NCBI GenBank assembly: GCA_001695595.3
Contig: MBPM02000005.1
Coordinates: 124,001 to 188,000 of the forward strand
DNA: 64,000 bases
Origin: Plasmopara viticola
Taxonomy: Eukaryota > Oomycota > Peronosporomycetes > Peronosporales > Peronosporaceae
Reading direction: 5' to 3'
Every line of letters begins with the position of its first letter. Position 1 is the stretch's first letter. A model generated the notes under the pieces. The model had not been told where the DNA came from, searched no databases, and saw only the letters and a list, made by a program, of their open reading frames with translations. Shown one piece after another: positions 1 to 10,759 of this stretch. The translations under genes and the position numbers were made by a program.

Positions 1-285
1 TAAATGCTCGCGCGCTTCGGGCAGGTGCTCTCGGGCATCTGCAGGTCTCTAATGAGTCTCACCCTCGACGCGACGGTCTCCAGCACCAGGGCGCCACCTG
101 GGCTCTTACCAAGTCAGAACTACACAAAATAATGGAAGACCCTCACAGCCTCGGTGCTGGCTGCACTGCCCGCCGAACGAGACTCGACGTATGGGGACAC
201 CACTCTATGCCGTGGACTAGCCATAGAGCCTAGCACGTGCATAACTTGGCAACGCGATAACGTAATACAATACAATACAATTCGA
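1..285 (+). repeat. SINE-like dispersed repeat, copy A (cut by window edge)
   Basis: This sequence recurs in reverse complement at 20264-20573 and 36099-36380. Shared blocks include the start TAAATGCTCGCGCGCTTCGG, the stretch with the CTCGACGCGACGGTCTCCAG motif, and CCGCCGAACGAGAC. The right end (about 263-281) is a short tandem run of AATAC units, like the simple-repeat tail of a short non-LTR retroelement. The head, about 45 bases in the other copies, lies outside the window. No coding capacity is visible. Compared with copies B and C it has extra bases around 105-160. The class (SINE or other non-autonomous retroelement) is inferred from the tail and from the target duplication seen at copy B. 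Confidence 0.75.
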
Positions 286-821
286 ATTGAAGCCCTCAAA
301 GAAGTACTATTATCGATACCAGTAACATTTTGGATGCAATCCCAATTGAGGTTATTCGTAAACAGTCACAATGAATGTGAAGCACGCAGAAAGCGACAAC
401 TGCTCAAGCATCAGTAACAAATTTGGCGTACAGAAAGAGTGTAGAATGATCTGATTTAGCTACTCTGTGATGTCGAATGGTTTTGACGCTATGATGTGAT
501 GTCTGTTTGCTACGACGCGAATTGTGTTCGCGAGTCTTTCGCCTGATGCAAGGATTTCTAAAAGCTGTTGCCGATCACATTCATTCGTCAAAGCGGGTTA
601 TAAAAGCGCTCCAGCATTAAAGAACCATGAGCTGCAATGACCAATTTTTCGCGCTATTTCTGCGAAAACACTAGACCAGCTCCAAAAAACGGTAGAATAT
701 CGTCTCGGATGTTTATAAAACATCATGGGTATCGAATTGGCCAGCTCGCCGCAGTATCTATTTGTTGGGTCCAACGCTTAAATCGTGCGCTGATACAAAG
801 TGATAAGCTGTTTAGTCAATT
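286..821. other. No gene seen
   Basis: Sequence between the SINE-like repeat and the 3' end of the CRN pseudogene. Only short frames without recognisable domains occur. I see no tandem repeat or RNA gene. Confidence 0.5.
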
Positions 822-2901
822 TTAAGCTCTTGATCGTCTCTCAAATTGATTTGGATCGAAGCAGCTAAACATCGTCAGGAATTTCTCTGGGTTTGGAGCG
901 TCATGCAATGTGAATGTCTCGCAGATAGTGGAGTTTGGGCCCACCACCACAAACGCGCGATTGAAATCAGCGAAGTTCGGATTCTTGTCCATCGCTTCGT
1001 TCAACTTGCGTAGTCGATCCGGCTTGAAGGTTTGATCGTTTCGAATGGTCGCCTGAATATAAGCCACGATCATCTCAGGGTGATTACTTCCACTCTTAAA
1101 CGCTTCACACATCACCACTGCATCGATGGAAGGGAAGAATGGATAATTGGGGTGCCAATAAGTCCTCTCAGAGAGATTGGCCACGCAAATGTAGCACTCA
1201 TCTTCGTTCTCGCCGCAGCATTTAACGTGTGGAACACATATCTCGATTCTTTCATAGTAGGAGCCCTCGTTCATCTTCAACACAACAGGAGTCTTCTTTG
1301 CGTACGCTTCATGGACGGTATGGTGCAATAACAGCTCATATGCGGTGCCCGGGAAGCCAGCACCAATAGATTCTGCATACTTGAAGACTTCCAGCTGTTT
1401 CTCCATACTGACATGTCGTCCCAACAACTTCAATGCATATCCAGAATCGACCGAGACCTTCCAGTGCGCAGTGTCCGAGTAGTGCTCTTCGTTGTCCCGG
1501 TCAGTGATATAATGACGCCGAATTCGATTCACTCGATCATTGCTTCGATCACCTTCATACGTACATACCAGTTGGTATGCCTGCACATTGCCAACTTTTT
1601 CGCAATCTGTCACAACTCTTTTCCTGAGAGCTTCGCGTGTCTTGCAGAACTCGCGCAGACTGCCGCCAGAGTAGAAGTACTGCTCTTTGACAAGCTTCGG
1701 CCACGTCGAATCCTCCAAATTCTTTATCTTGCGAAATCCAGCTGTGATCACCCAATCGCTCAAACGTGCATACTTTTCTAGATCGTCACGCCGCCACGCC
1801 GGTAAAACCACTACATGTGACGGGTCATCGGGCTTCGCTTCATACTGACACGATGTCGCAAGAAGATGGAATGGAAGAAGTCCATTTGCTTCTATATCGG
1901 CATAAGCTTGCGAATACCCATTCACAAGTACAAGAGCACCTCGAGCTTCTTCGCGAAGGAGTTGCAAGCGAAAAGCAGAAAGGTTTTTTTGTCGAGCAAA
2001 CGATTTTTGTCCATCTAGATACACCACTGCGTTTGCAACGTCACCTTCATTCACACGACGTATGATGAGCACTTTTCGTTTCTCAACACATGCCATGTAC
2101 AAACCCACAAGCATGAGAAAGCACGACTTGCCAACACCAGGTGAGCCGACCATTACGATGCTCTTTTTTTTCAACAATCGGAAGCATTCCCTTCACCACT
2201 TGCCAGAACACCACTTCTTCCTTTCGAACAAAGTAAGACGACGGAAAATCACCAGATCCTTTCCAAAAGGTGTGCAATCCTGGCGTCATCACGATCGAAT
2301 TCTCACTTTTCTGCTTATCCGAGAGCGCATCAAGTTCAAACTCGACTTTGGCAACTCGCAATGCTTCCAACTGATCCAGAATCGACTCTTCGGATCGTTT
2401 TCGCTTTCTCGTAAAGTTCGGCACTTTCACAAGGAGCGAATTCCGTAAATTTCTGCCACGCTTTCCAATCGTTGCATCAAGCTGAAGCGGTAGTTCCGCA
2501 CCAAATGCCGGGAGTTTTACAAGCACGTAAATCACTTTCTTTTTGGGGAAATTTTTGTCGCTCGCGTCGAAGTAATTCTCTATCGACCACGTCGGATTCA
2601 TTCGTGTCCCTCGCGTCACTATCGTCCCTGTCGCTTCCCTCGTATCCGTCGTCAAATATGTTGCATCGGCGCCAGCATCGCCGCACGAAAGCCGAGCGTA
2701 ATCTGGATGTTCATTTGTCATCCACGCGCCATTCGCATCGCCATTCTCCTTAGCGAGATAAAGAGCGAGCTTGTGGGACGGAAACTCATAACCTGCTCTC
2801 TTCTTGATGTGTTCCTTCAAGTCCACAACCAGTTGCTGTGGGTCAATGTCAATGGCAACGACGCTTTCCTCGCCGACAACCGCGCAGCACAGCTTCACCA
2901 T
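822..2901 (-). pseudogene. Crinkler (CRN) family effector, frameshifted
   Basis: The 5' part (2901 down to about 2165) encodes a ubiquitin-like CRN N-terminus. It has an LYLAK motif at residues 47-51 (family LxLFLAK), a WSIENYFD segment near 105-112 (DI/DWL region) and YVLVKLP at 125-131 (family HVLVxxP). The 3' part (about 2177 down to 822, roughly 450 residues) begins with a P-loop, GSPGVGKS. Its C-terminal region contains SIDAVV and a later EMIVAYIQAT, reminiscent of the PD-(D/E)XK-like nuclease end of CRN NTPase-nuclease proteins. CRNs are delivered into host cells and act in the nucleus; that is family knowledge, not shown here. The two halves are open in different frames and meet at an eight-A run on the minus strand (2164-2171). 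The break therefore sits in a homopolymer and could be a real mutation or an assembly error. Otherwise the frames are clean over 2 kb, so the lesion is recent or artefactual. Confidence 0.88.
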
Positions 2902-3190
2902 GTTTCTTCAGTGAGGTAAAATTTGACAATGACTCGCACCAATTACATCAACTCGATACTCTCCTAAACACGATAATGATATCGACTTCATTCTTATTAT
3001 CATCAACCCAATTCGAAATCTAGAAATCGTGAGGTCTCGTGAAGTACCTCTGAAATTTGATGTGGTCAATAAGGACACCTTGGTATTACGAATCAAACCG
3101 AATTATCTTGTACCAGTAGCAAAAATTAACCGAAATTCACAAGAGATACTGTAGCCAGAAGATCGAAGAAGTCGCACCACCTTCCACTCA

Positions 3191-3582
3191 ATGACAGCTG
3201 ACCAGAGTACCTATAGATCTAGGAGTCAGCATGAGTCTTTGAGTCGACACTTTCTGTGAGTTTCTCCCACTCATTTACATCCACTACTATATCATGTATT
3301 TTCTTTCCGACTATACCTACTTTTTATAATGTATTTTTATTCATAAAAGTGGTGACCGACTCAGTAAAATAGAGATCGTTCTACAATGACTTAGAGATTG
3401 AGTAGACACCAAAATGAGATACGCTGATGAGACACCGTGGTGACTCAGTCATGACTCATAATGCCTAGGTCGTGACTCATGGTGACTCATGGTGACCAAC
3501 TCGAAATCGACATAGAGAGCAACACTCGAACGACAATCCGCTAGTGTGACTTCCACTGGAACGCTCCAGAGTGTGACAGCAT
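3191..3582 (+). repeat. Left terminal inverted repeat of the virus-like element
   Basis: Pairs with the reverse complement of 10760-11100. Matching blocks in order are ATGACAGCTGACCAGAGTA (inverted partner ATGACAGCCGACTAGAGTA), the ACGCTGATGAGACACC block at 3421-3436, GGTGACTCAGTC, and the inner end around 3549-3582 (CTGGAACGCTCCAGAGTG). The blocks are separated by diverged and gapped sequence, so the repeats are old. Confidence 0.85.
3441..3489. promoter_or_regulatory. Cluster of TGACTCA motifs in the left TIR
   Basis: Four exact TGACTCA heptamers start at 3441, 3452, 3473 and 3483. The right TIR has the inverse TGAGTCA at 10834 and 10845, and another TGACTCA lies just outside it at 11112. 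TGACTCA is the consensus site of Gcn4/AP-1 type bZIP factors. That these sites act in this organism is inference; they could also be a simple expanded TIR motif. Confidence 0.45.
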
Positions 3583-3647
3583 AGAAAAACGATGATCTTA
3601 AGCGAAGAATATAAAGAGTTGAAAAATCAAAACCTTAGTCATATAAA

Positions 3648-4111
3648 ATGTGTGACTTCATTGAAAGCAACGGAGAGCAGTGTAAGCTTGCTCGCAATAA
3701 CGAGAGATGCGGCAAGCACCCAATTTATATAGATAAGGAAACTATTGTCATTGAAAGTAATATAGCAGGAGAAACGCCACCACAAGTCAATAACGTCCAG
3801 TCTTCGCTGAGGCTGTCGATACACCAGCGCCAACGGTGATCGAGTCCGTCAAGGCCTCGACTGTCAAAGTAAGTGAAGTTCTAAATGTATGTGAGTCGAT
3901 TGTCGAACCGGTGGCGAGCGCGGTACGTAAGGGAAAATATTTTTCAAATTCGAGAAAATTACATAATTTGGACGACGAATGTGATTCCGACGATGAAGAT
4001 GCGATCATTCCAGCGAAGACAAAATTGAATACGCCACAATATGGCTGGGTGTCGATTCAAGCAGCGAAAATGTTGCCAATCACGGATTCAGCAGAAAAGT
4101 CAGGTTTTTAA
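3648..4111 (+). pseudogene. Unassigned gene with N-terminal Cys/His cluster, frameshifted
   Basis: First plus-strand reading frame inside the left TIR. It starts at an ATG at 3648 with CDFIESNGEQCK and then RCGKH, a C-x8-C-x8-C-x2-H spacing that could bind zinc. The frame shifts near 3800 and continues to 4111 through a Ser/Val-rich and then acidic segment (DDECDSDDED). The continuation across the shift is inferred because the second frame is open back to the shift point and has a similar composition. Short N-terminal Cys/His motifs of this kind occur in large DNA virus proteins, but I cannot name a family. Function unknown. Confidence 0.45.
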
Positions 4112-4382
4112 TGTAAAGAAAACATAAGTCCCTATCAAAGATGCAGCGATGAAGATAGCATAATCTGATACAAATCGAAAAATCAAATTTCGGACGAGTC
4201 CTACTTGAAAAAATTGAGACTGGAAGACACGTGCCAGCCGAGGAAGAAGAGTCTTTAGCAACGACCACGCCGATCAAGAAACACTTGCGATTACGGGCGT
4301 TTATCTTTCTTGCATCGAATTACCATTAAAATCTGGATCGAGCCAAGGCTGAGGAGCTGTTGCTTGATATGCAACAAATAGC

Positions 4383-5445
4383 ATGCTTGAGGAAGTTTTT
4401 CGAAGAAGAGCCAGGAAATATTCAAAAGTGAAAGATATGGACGCCAAAATCAAACATCGATCCAACATCATTGCCGTGTTTGAGCGCAGGATGAAGCAGC
4501 TCGGATGTTCGAATAGTCGTATTTTCCCAGAGCGTCATTCGAAGTATAGTGTTCAGCTGGAAGCCAAGCCTGAATAAGCCATCCCGTGTAAAAATTCCAA
4601 AGCGTTCACCGGTCGGGATGAGATCAAATCAATAATTTTGAAGAATTTCGCTGATGACATGATACTTCTGGAAAAGGATTTGATACAGGGAAACAACAAG
4701 GTTGATTTGTATGATTTGTCTCCGCAACACAACGTTACTATTGATATAACTGAACTCACACTACTGATCCGATATCTTCTTGTGCGCACAGATAACAACA
4801 GCCAGTCAATGGAAAACAGAAAGAAGAAGACAAAACTTTGTTTTGACGTGAAAGGATTGGATGTGATTGAGTCTTTTCCCGTTGGAAAATCTTCCAAACC
4901 TGCAGCAAGGTTAATTCCAACAAATATAGCGCGAAGTTAAAATTAGCAATTGTACAGCTTAATATGAATTTCACTATCGAAGCTGTTGTTGGTTTGGTGA
5001 ATCATAGATCTGACAATGTGTTCCATTTGGCCCATTTGATGCTCATAGGAATGATAAGCGTGTCTTCGATCTATCCAGTGAGCTTCTTCGTGCGTATGAT
5101 CCTGAGATGTCATCAATCGAAAGTGAATTGATGAGTGGCTTGATCATATCAACTACGTTCTATCTGGTAAGAATTGTACTGTTTATTATTCTAAGTGAGA
5201 TACTTTGCTCATCTCATCTATAAGCCGCATTTGTAAATGTACTGATCAAAGGCAAACAGATATGGGGCAAAATATATTCGTTCGACAACCTTCATCGTTC
5301 TGTGATTGGCTCCCAAGATCGTCTTGTACTTCCGTCGATGGAGCGCATTACTTCTCGATACAACAGCATTCAATAGAGCAAGCTATCAATTTTCCTAGAC
5401 GAAGCCTTCGACTCAAACAATCGCTCTATTAACAATCATATGAAG
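4383..5445 (+). pseudogene. Unassigned decayed coding region of the virus-like element
   Basis: From 4383 to 4940 a single frame is open except for one stop at 4575-4577. It encodes a basic start followed by a helical, charged segment (for example LKNFADDMILLEKDLIQG). After a shift near 4937, another frame continues with LAIVQLNMNFTIEAVVGL, and further in-phase blocks follow, including DPEMSSIESELMSGLI (about 5095-5145) and a block around 5225-5385. Composition suggests a real former gene rather than chance frames. I do not recognise the domain. It shares strand with the gene at 3648 and may be the remains of the same or the next gene. Confidence 0.4.
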
Positions 5446-5544
5446 GGTTAAGACACCGACGATCGTACGCTTTAAACTATTGAAGTCATTGTGCAAATTA
5501 TGTGATTTTGACGAACAATAATTTTGGCTTCATCACCGTAGCCA

Positions 5545-5748
5545 ATGGGCATCGATAAATGTGTCTCGTCGCTAGTGAATGCCGTGGCGGTGATGAAATA
5601 TTTCGATCACGGTCTCGATAGTTTTGCCAATCTTTATTCGGGTCGTGACACATTTCACTATCTCGCGCATGTTAATTCAAGCCGCAATCGTTTCCTCCCA
5701 CAAAGTATAAGAAGGAACTCAAAGCAAAGCAAACGAACATCGTCGTGA
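5545..5748 (+). pseudogene. Short unassigned coding remnant
   Basis: A 67-codon frame beginning MGIDKCVSSLVNAVAVM with a Lys/Arg-rich end. It lies downstream of and on the same strand as the decayed coding region at 4383-5445 and is probably another piece of a virus-like-element gene. No domain recognised. The next 340 bases (5749-6088) show only broken plus-strand frames. Confidence 0.25.
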
Positions 5749-6088
5749 AGTTTTAAATTTGCATGAGACACTAATTGATGAAGCAGATAATGAAACCAAA
5801 ATAGCATCAACGTCTGATTGGAATGAGATTATGCTGTATGTGGGTCGATAAGAGCGGAGAGTCCCGGATGAGGTCTATCAATGTGTATAGTAGATTGCTT
5901 AGGATTAAAGGGAGAAATACGGGAGAGAAGAAGATCGATGATTATGGCAAGCTTCGGAAAGCCGATATCGAATCATTTCGCGACAGATCTTGGAAGTACA
6001 GTTGGCGCAGTATATTGAATAGAGTCTCTCGCCAGAGGTGAGATACATAACTTGGTTTCGAAACGGCAATATTACTTTCTTTCGGTCA

Positions 6089-6673
6089 TTAGCAAAAGCA
6101 GAAGATATACAAAAAAATACTGAGCTCCAGCCCATCTGATATGCTTCCTGGATATGAAGTGATACGTTCTGCCCCCAAGTCGGTTTTAATCACCACAATC
6201 GCATGTAATGTTTTCGCTGACCATATTGCTTGTTCTTTTTGCAGAGCTCTTCTGTTTTGGCTTCCCAAAAAGTCTTCGTGTAAGCTTGTTGCCTTTACCG
6301 TTTCAGTAGTGCAAATGGAGGGACCTTCTTTAGGTAAGTATTTCTTTAATTTGATTATCTTCAACGTTTCATCAGCAAGAAACTGAGATCTATCGGCAAC
6401 CTCAAACAGCTTGATCTATGTAATCTTAAGCTCGTATGAGCCATACCTTCGAATATACGGACATATTGCAATCCCACTTGCTGTTTTCTCTTCATACCAA
6501 CGTTTGGAATTAGACCGGTGCTCGTTCATACGATGTTTAAGTAGATTAAACATGCTACCAACAAAGTAAATTCCGCTTCGGCTACAAATGAATATGTATA
6601 CGGAAAGAATTATGACTATCATTATATATATTATATATATGTAGCATTTATTCATCAAGATTAAACATAACAA
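6089..6673 (-). pseudogene. GIY-YIG family homing-type endonuclease, interrupted
   Basis: The minus-strand frame from 6673 holds the GIY-YIG signature GIYFVGSMFNLLKHRM followed by NEHRSNSKRW, corresponding to the family pattern IYxVGST...LxxR...H. Next comes CPYIRRYGSYELKI. An in-frame TAG at 6416-6418 interrupts it, and the same frame resumes with KLFEVADRSQFLADETLK, which matches the usual glutamate-containing second half of the domain (pattern YExLW). The frame ends at 6089. GIY-YIG enzymes of this type cut DNA and are common in Polinton-like viruses, virophages and Penelope-type retroelements. The first 30 codons are hydrophobic, from a TATA-rich stretch, and are probably not original. 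The catalytic Glu region is preserved apart from the stop. Confidence 0.75.
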
Positions 6674-6681
6674 AAGTTACT

Positions 6682-6879
6682 TTAATCAAAAGGACCGCCT
6701 TTCATACGACGACGAGTCATGGGAGATGCCATACCACCGCCGCTTATCTCACCAGATTCAGGTTCGACCGCGGTGGCAATACCATCCAGAAGCGAGTGCC
6801 TTCCAGTTATCTTAAAGAATACTACCAATACGTTTAAAAAGACTTTAATTCTTCCCGCAAGCTTCCCCAGAAGCCAGGA
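6682..6879 (-). pseudogene. C-terminal remnant of an unassigned gene, Gly/Arg-rich end
   Basis: An open minus-strand frame without a start, following a TGA at 6880-6882. It reads through a hydrophobic helix (VFLNVLVVFFKI) and ends GGGMASPMTRRRMKGGPFD before the stop at 6682-6684. A hydrophobic helix followed by a Gly-rich basic tail resembles the ends of small structural proteins in this kind of element, but no family can be named. It sits just upstream of the GIY-YIG frame on the same strand. Confidence 0.35.
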
Positions 6880-7659
6880 TCACTGAGTTTATCTGATAAG
6901 TACGCGAAAAACTCGCCGTGCGACGTATACCAAGTCGTTTATTTGTCGGGTTCGTAAGCTCTTATATGCCTCTTGTGGTTTTCAGGGTTGAGTAATGATG
7001 ATGACCTTTGTATAACTGCGAGTGCTGTAAGTGAACGGTTTTGCCGTGTAGCACTTTGACAGCCCGCGTGGCTGTCGTGCTTAAAGTACATTTATAATAC
7101 TAATTTTGGATTCGGTGTTATTAATTTTACTACCACGAAAATCACAGATTAGGAATTGAATTGTCAACTCCCGTAGCTCCACTTCTTGTATCGAGTGAAA
7201 CAAACTATGTCATCACGAATATTGCGACAAATATAATGATAATAACAACACATGGACTAATATAAGCGCATGTCCAGTAAGTATAGGTATTGCTGCAATC
7301 TTAAGTGAGAATATCTATGTTCCAAATAGTGTTTATACAAGTTCGGAAAGAGGATTGAAAAAATATATCAAAGACATCAATTTGGTTATTAAAATATACA
7401 AGCTTTTAAAGCCAAGAGATTAGAATGGCAATAATCAACTCGATAACACTGAAATGCATCCTATTACTAAAGATACGGTGCGTTCTAGTGCCTCGGTTAT
7501 TTGCTCAAGATGTTGCCAAGGTGTAGGAGAAAGCATTGAAATTCAATAAAATTATCAAGTATGAAAGTGAGAGAAAAAGAAAATGTTGGTGAGCTACAGT
7601 TAGTCATGGGCTATAACGCTATTGCTGTACTAAATGTTGCTGCAACCAAGCAACAGATC
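6880..7659. other. Internal part of the virus-like element, no gene assigned
   Basis: Short broken frames occur on both strands and none is recognisable. The stretch contains the hairpin at 7051-7080. AT-rich with scattered stops. Confidence 0.4.
7051..7080. other. Strong imperfect hairpin
   Basis: GCAC then TTT then GACAGCC, a CGCGT loop, then GGCTGTC and GTGC. This gives an 11-bp GC-rich stem with a 3-base bulge, inside otherwise AT-rich sequence of the virus-like element. It could be a transcription-end or processing hairpin between genes; that is inference. Confidence 0.4.
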
Positions 7660-8706
7660 AGTCGTTTTGAAAAGTAACATCAAGTCTAAAAACTAGTTGC
7701 ATTTAGTCTTGGTGAAGATTCCATCGTGCCAGCCTTTTCTTTTAAGCTTTGAATTGATTCATGGCGTCTCGTTTCACATCATGCTTTCTTGGTTATTTGG
7801 GATCATTGTCTAAAAAATCGTCCATGCCTTTGAGCTACTCGACAGCTTTTTCAAACCTATATATCGAATACTTTTAAATAAGGTTGTCGCAAATAGACAT
7901 TTTTAGCGGCCGAGACTGTCAGTATTTTTGTTTGATGCCAGCATTTGAACCGCGTAATTTCGTTGCTCATCTCCTCATCATCAATTAAGTGCCGAAAAAG
8001 GTTTGAGTACACGAGAGTGCTTTTTCAGCTCGCTTAGCAACTATTTCAGCAGTTCGCTCGTCAGTGGGAGCTTGAATAGGGGGAGTTTCCGTCCGCTTTC
8101 GTTTCAGTGGCTTTGCTGATTCTTTCACGACTTCAACGGTGAATTTAAAAGTCATTATTTGACGCATTCGGCTTAGATCCTCTCTCTTGAACTCTTTGTG
8201 TTTGTTAAAGTATTCTGAAACACCACCTCACGCAAAGTCTTTTCCGCTTTGATGTATACTCAGGTATTGACAGCCTTCTGAGCAACGTCATCTACTCCGC
8301 CAAAGAAATTCTCGGACGAATCGTCAGGTCCTGAGGGCTCTTCCAAATAAGTGTCTGTATCAGTCAATTGAGGAATATATTTACCAGATGTGAGAATTTC
8401 AGAGCTCAACAGCTCATACACATTGCCCATAGTTTCAGCCTTTGACTTCTTTTTTATTCGCCTTTCATAACTCCAAGAGGACGTTAAGGACCTTTCAGCA
8501 GATTTTTTTGTGATTGTATCAAAATGAAATCACGTTTCTTAGCCATTCCCTGTTAAAATAATTTTGAAATTGTTGCATCGTCTGACATTTTGTGGTAAGC
8601 CAGCGCTTTCAGCTTCTTACATTAAAAAAAGTTTTTTTGCCACAGCATTGCCACAGCGATCGTATGCTTTTTGCTTTATCTGATTATTGGAATAAAAGTC
8701 GTTCAT
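7660..8706 (-). pseudogene. Unassigned decayed gene downstream of the capsid-like gene
   Basis: An ATG at 8706 begins MNDFYSNNQIKQKAYDRC and runs about 28 codons before a frame change. Further minus-strand blocks follow in order: an acidic block with TDTYLEEPSGPDDSSE (about 8290-8350), a basic block at 7985-8167 (KPLKRKRTETPPIQAP, then a Lys/Ala helix), and EEMSNEITRFKCW with later pieces to about 7660. The blocks sit in different frames with many stops. They probably represent one or two former genes transcribed after the capsid-like gene. No domain recognised. Confidence 0.35.
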
Positions 8707-8773
8707 GTTTGATTTTGATCGGATCACGCATACAGAAGACTATTATAAACCATTGTCAATAAAAATATGAAAA

Positions 8774-10089
8774 TCAGCCCTTTACAGGCCTTCGGGACAC
8801 CGTGCCCATAGCCGTCAAAACGCTCGCAACAACCAAGAGCAATACGTCGTAGTTGATTGTGATAGCGTAGCTACAACTGGAAGTATCAGACACAATACGT
8901 CTTTTACTGGTAGCTTCTCCACTTGAAAGGCGGCGACCAACACCAGCATCAACAGTTCGATACAATGATTTACTTTGAGGCTGAGATAGCAAGCCAGCCG
9001 ACGTAACATCACCAAGGCCACCATTAATACCCGTTTTTGGTACCTTTTTTCATATCCAAACTCACAGAATAATTTGAGGTTTTCTGTAATTTGCAGATTT
9101 TACAATGCATCAAATGAAATTGTCGTAGCAGGAACTGTCGAGAATGGGCTCCGGAACGGATAGACACAAACGCACCTACGATTGGAATAGTAATAAAAGG
9201 TTGCATAATCAAACGCTTTGGCTTAGCGATACCATTACTGACCGTCCAAGTGAAGAAAGCGCCTGAAGCAACTGTGAACTTAAACCGCTCAAAGTTGCAA
9301 ATTGTCTCTTCTGAGCCAAGGCATGGCCGGCGCTTGGAATGGGCAAGTAGGTTGGAACGAAAAGACGCGAGAGTAATTGTGAAGGAGTGATAACAGTTCC
9401 GGCGGTGGGATACCATTAATCTCGGCAGCGATCGTAACAGCAGATGCAGGTCGTGCAAAACTACCAGCCAAATTAGTTGTTGTTGTTTCACTGCTTAAAT
9501 TAAATAGCACTGAACAGGTGTTGCCAAAATCCATACTGTCGCAAAACTAGCAATGCAACAACGCTGGCAGTACCAGAGTAATAGATGAACTGTTGTAATG
9601 TAGGTAAATGAAACTTCGTGTATTCTTCTGCATCGGGCATCTCTTAAAGCAGTCAGAGATGCCCCACCAATTAATGCAAGCAAGACAATGTGCGATGTAA
9701 ATGGCGCTTCAGTGATAGCATCAAACATTGTATCCAACGTTTCATGTACTTAATTCGTTTGTACAGTGGTCTCATTAATAACCCACTTAAGTGTCATGCT
9801 CTAGCCTCGAGGTCTAATTGATCGGTAGAACATGCAGTTGTCGTGATGACCGAGCCGGCACCACCATTGAGAAAGTGAAGCGTTACTGATATTTGATGAT
9901 TGCTTGTTTTAACTGACAAATACGGTTTTGTAGAGATAATTAAGAGATTGAATTGGATTTGTCCACGTACTGACTGGTATTAGGTGTTGAATCCTGAATG
10001 TAAGTTCCTTTTCCATCTCGAAAGATCGTCTGAGCTGGAGATGGTTCGGCGGAGTGTTCAAAAGCGAGAACATCAGAAGCAGACGACAT
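8774..10089 (-). pseudogene. Major-capsid-like gene of the virus-like element, frameshifted
   Basis: An ATG at 10089 starts MSSASDVLAFEHSAEPSPAQ and continues with a TIFRDGKGTYI segment. The middle (about 9300-9200) carries FTVASGAFFTWTVSNGIAKP followed by a hydrophobic strand. The 3' part (about 9030-8774) carries GGLGDVTSAGLLSQ, YRTVDAGVGRRL and a run of short beta-like segments before the stop at 8774-8776. The order and wording of these blocks resemble, from family familiarity, the capsid-type proteins of Polinton-like viruses and Mavericks. Total span is about 438 codons. At least five frame changes and several stops are needed to follow it, so it is dead. The call is by eye; a structural comparison would test it. 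A smaller structural protein of the same element group is the main alternative. Confidence 0.58.
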
Positions 10090-10138
10090 AGTTTATGCGA
10101 TCATATTGGTAGAGGCTATATTTAAGTGTTAAAAAAAA

Positions 10139-10738
10139 TGAGCACCATGAGCGAAAAACGAACTATTAAGTTGTCTAGAACGACGGATGGTAATTCATGA
10201 AACTTTCTTATTCTCTTGGCGTCCGATCAGATAGAATTCAAGCAGACCTCAGATAGAAGCAGAAATTATTACATTTCGAAACATGGGAACGCATCAGAGT
10301 GGTGGTACAGTTTGGATGCCAGTCTCAAACCAAGATAAATTGGATTTTGAACCTCTCAGATTGCCTCGGCCGCGTGTAATTTCATCAAGCTACAAATATC
10401 GCGAAGTCAGTTTCCAGAAGTCACGATTCGGTCACGGTGGACAGTACAGCATGTTCTGGCTTTACTATCTACAACACAACCACTAAGATAAGTTCTACAA
10501 GCTCTTTCTGTCGCTATATTATACGCGCAATGGATGTCCGGTATAGAGCAAGAGCTACAAACTAATACAAATCGATGATGGCTACTTCCCATTGCCAGAT
10601 ACTGAGCCAAAGATCAAAGTAGTTGAGCCAATAATTACTTTGGACCATTTAAATGGCATCAACAAGAACACTTGGACAGCCAAAGTATGCATGATGAAAA
10701 CAGCAACACTCGAACAGTTGCGCGCTAAGTATCAGTAA
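10139..10738 (+). pseudogene. Unassigned decayed gene next to the right TIR
   Basis: A plus-strand ATG at 10139 (MSTMSEKRTIKLSRTTDGNS) lies 49 bases from the divergent capsid-like start at 10089, so the two likely shared a promoter region. Frame changes follow. A 67-codon frame at 10283-10486 and a final frame with DHLNGINKNTWTAK and EQLRAKYQ end at a TAA at 10736-10738, just inside the right TIR. No domain recognised. Confidence 0.35.
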
Positions 10739-10759
10739 AGAATCATCATTATTCTGATG

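Noticed and set aside
154..417. 87-codon plus frame at the left edge
   Set aside because: It lies largely inside the SINE-like repeat and has no coding features.
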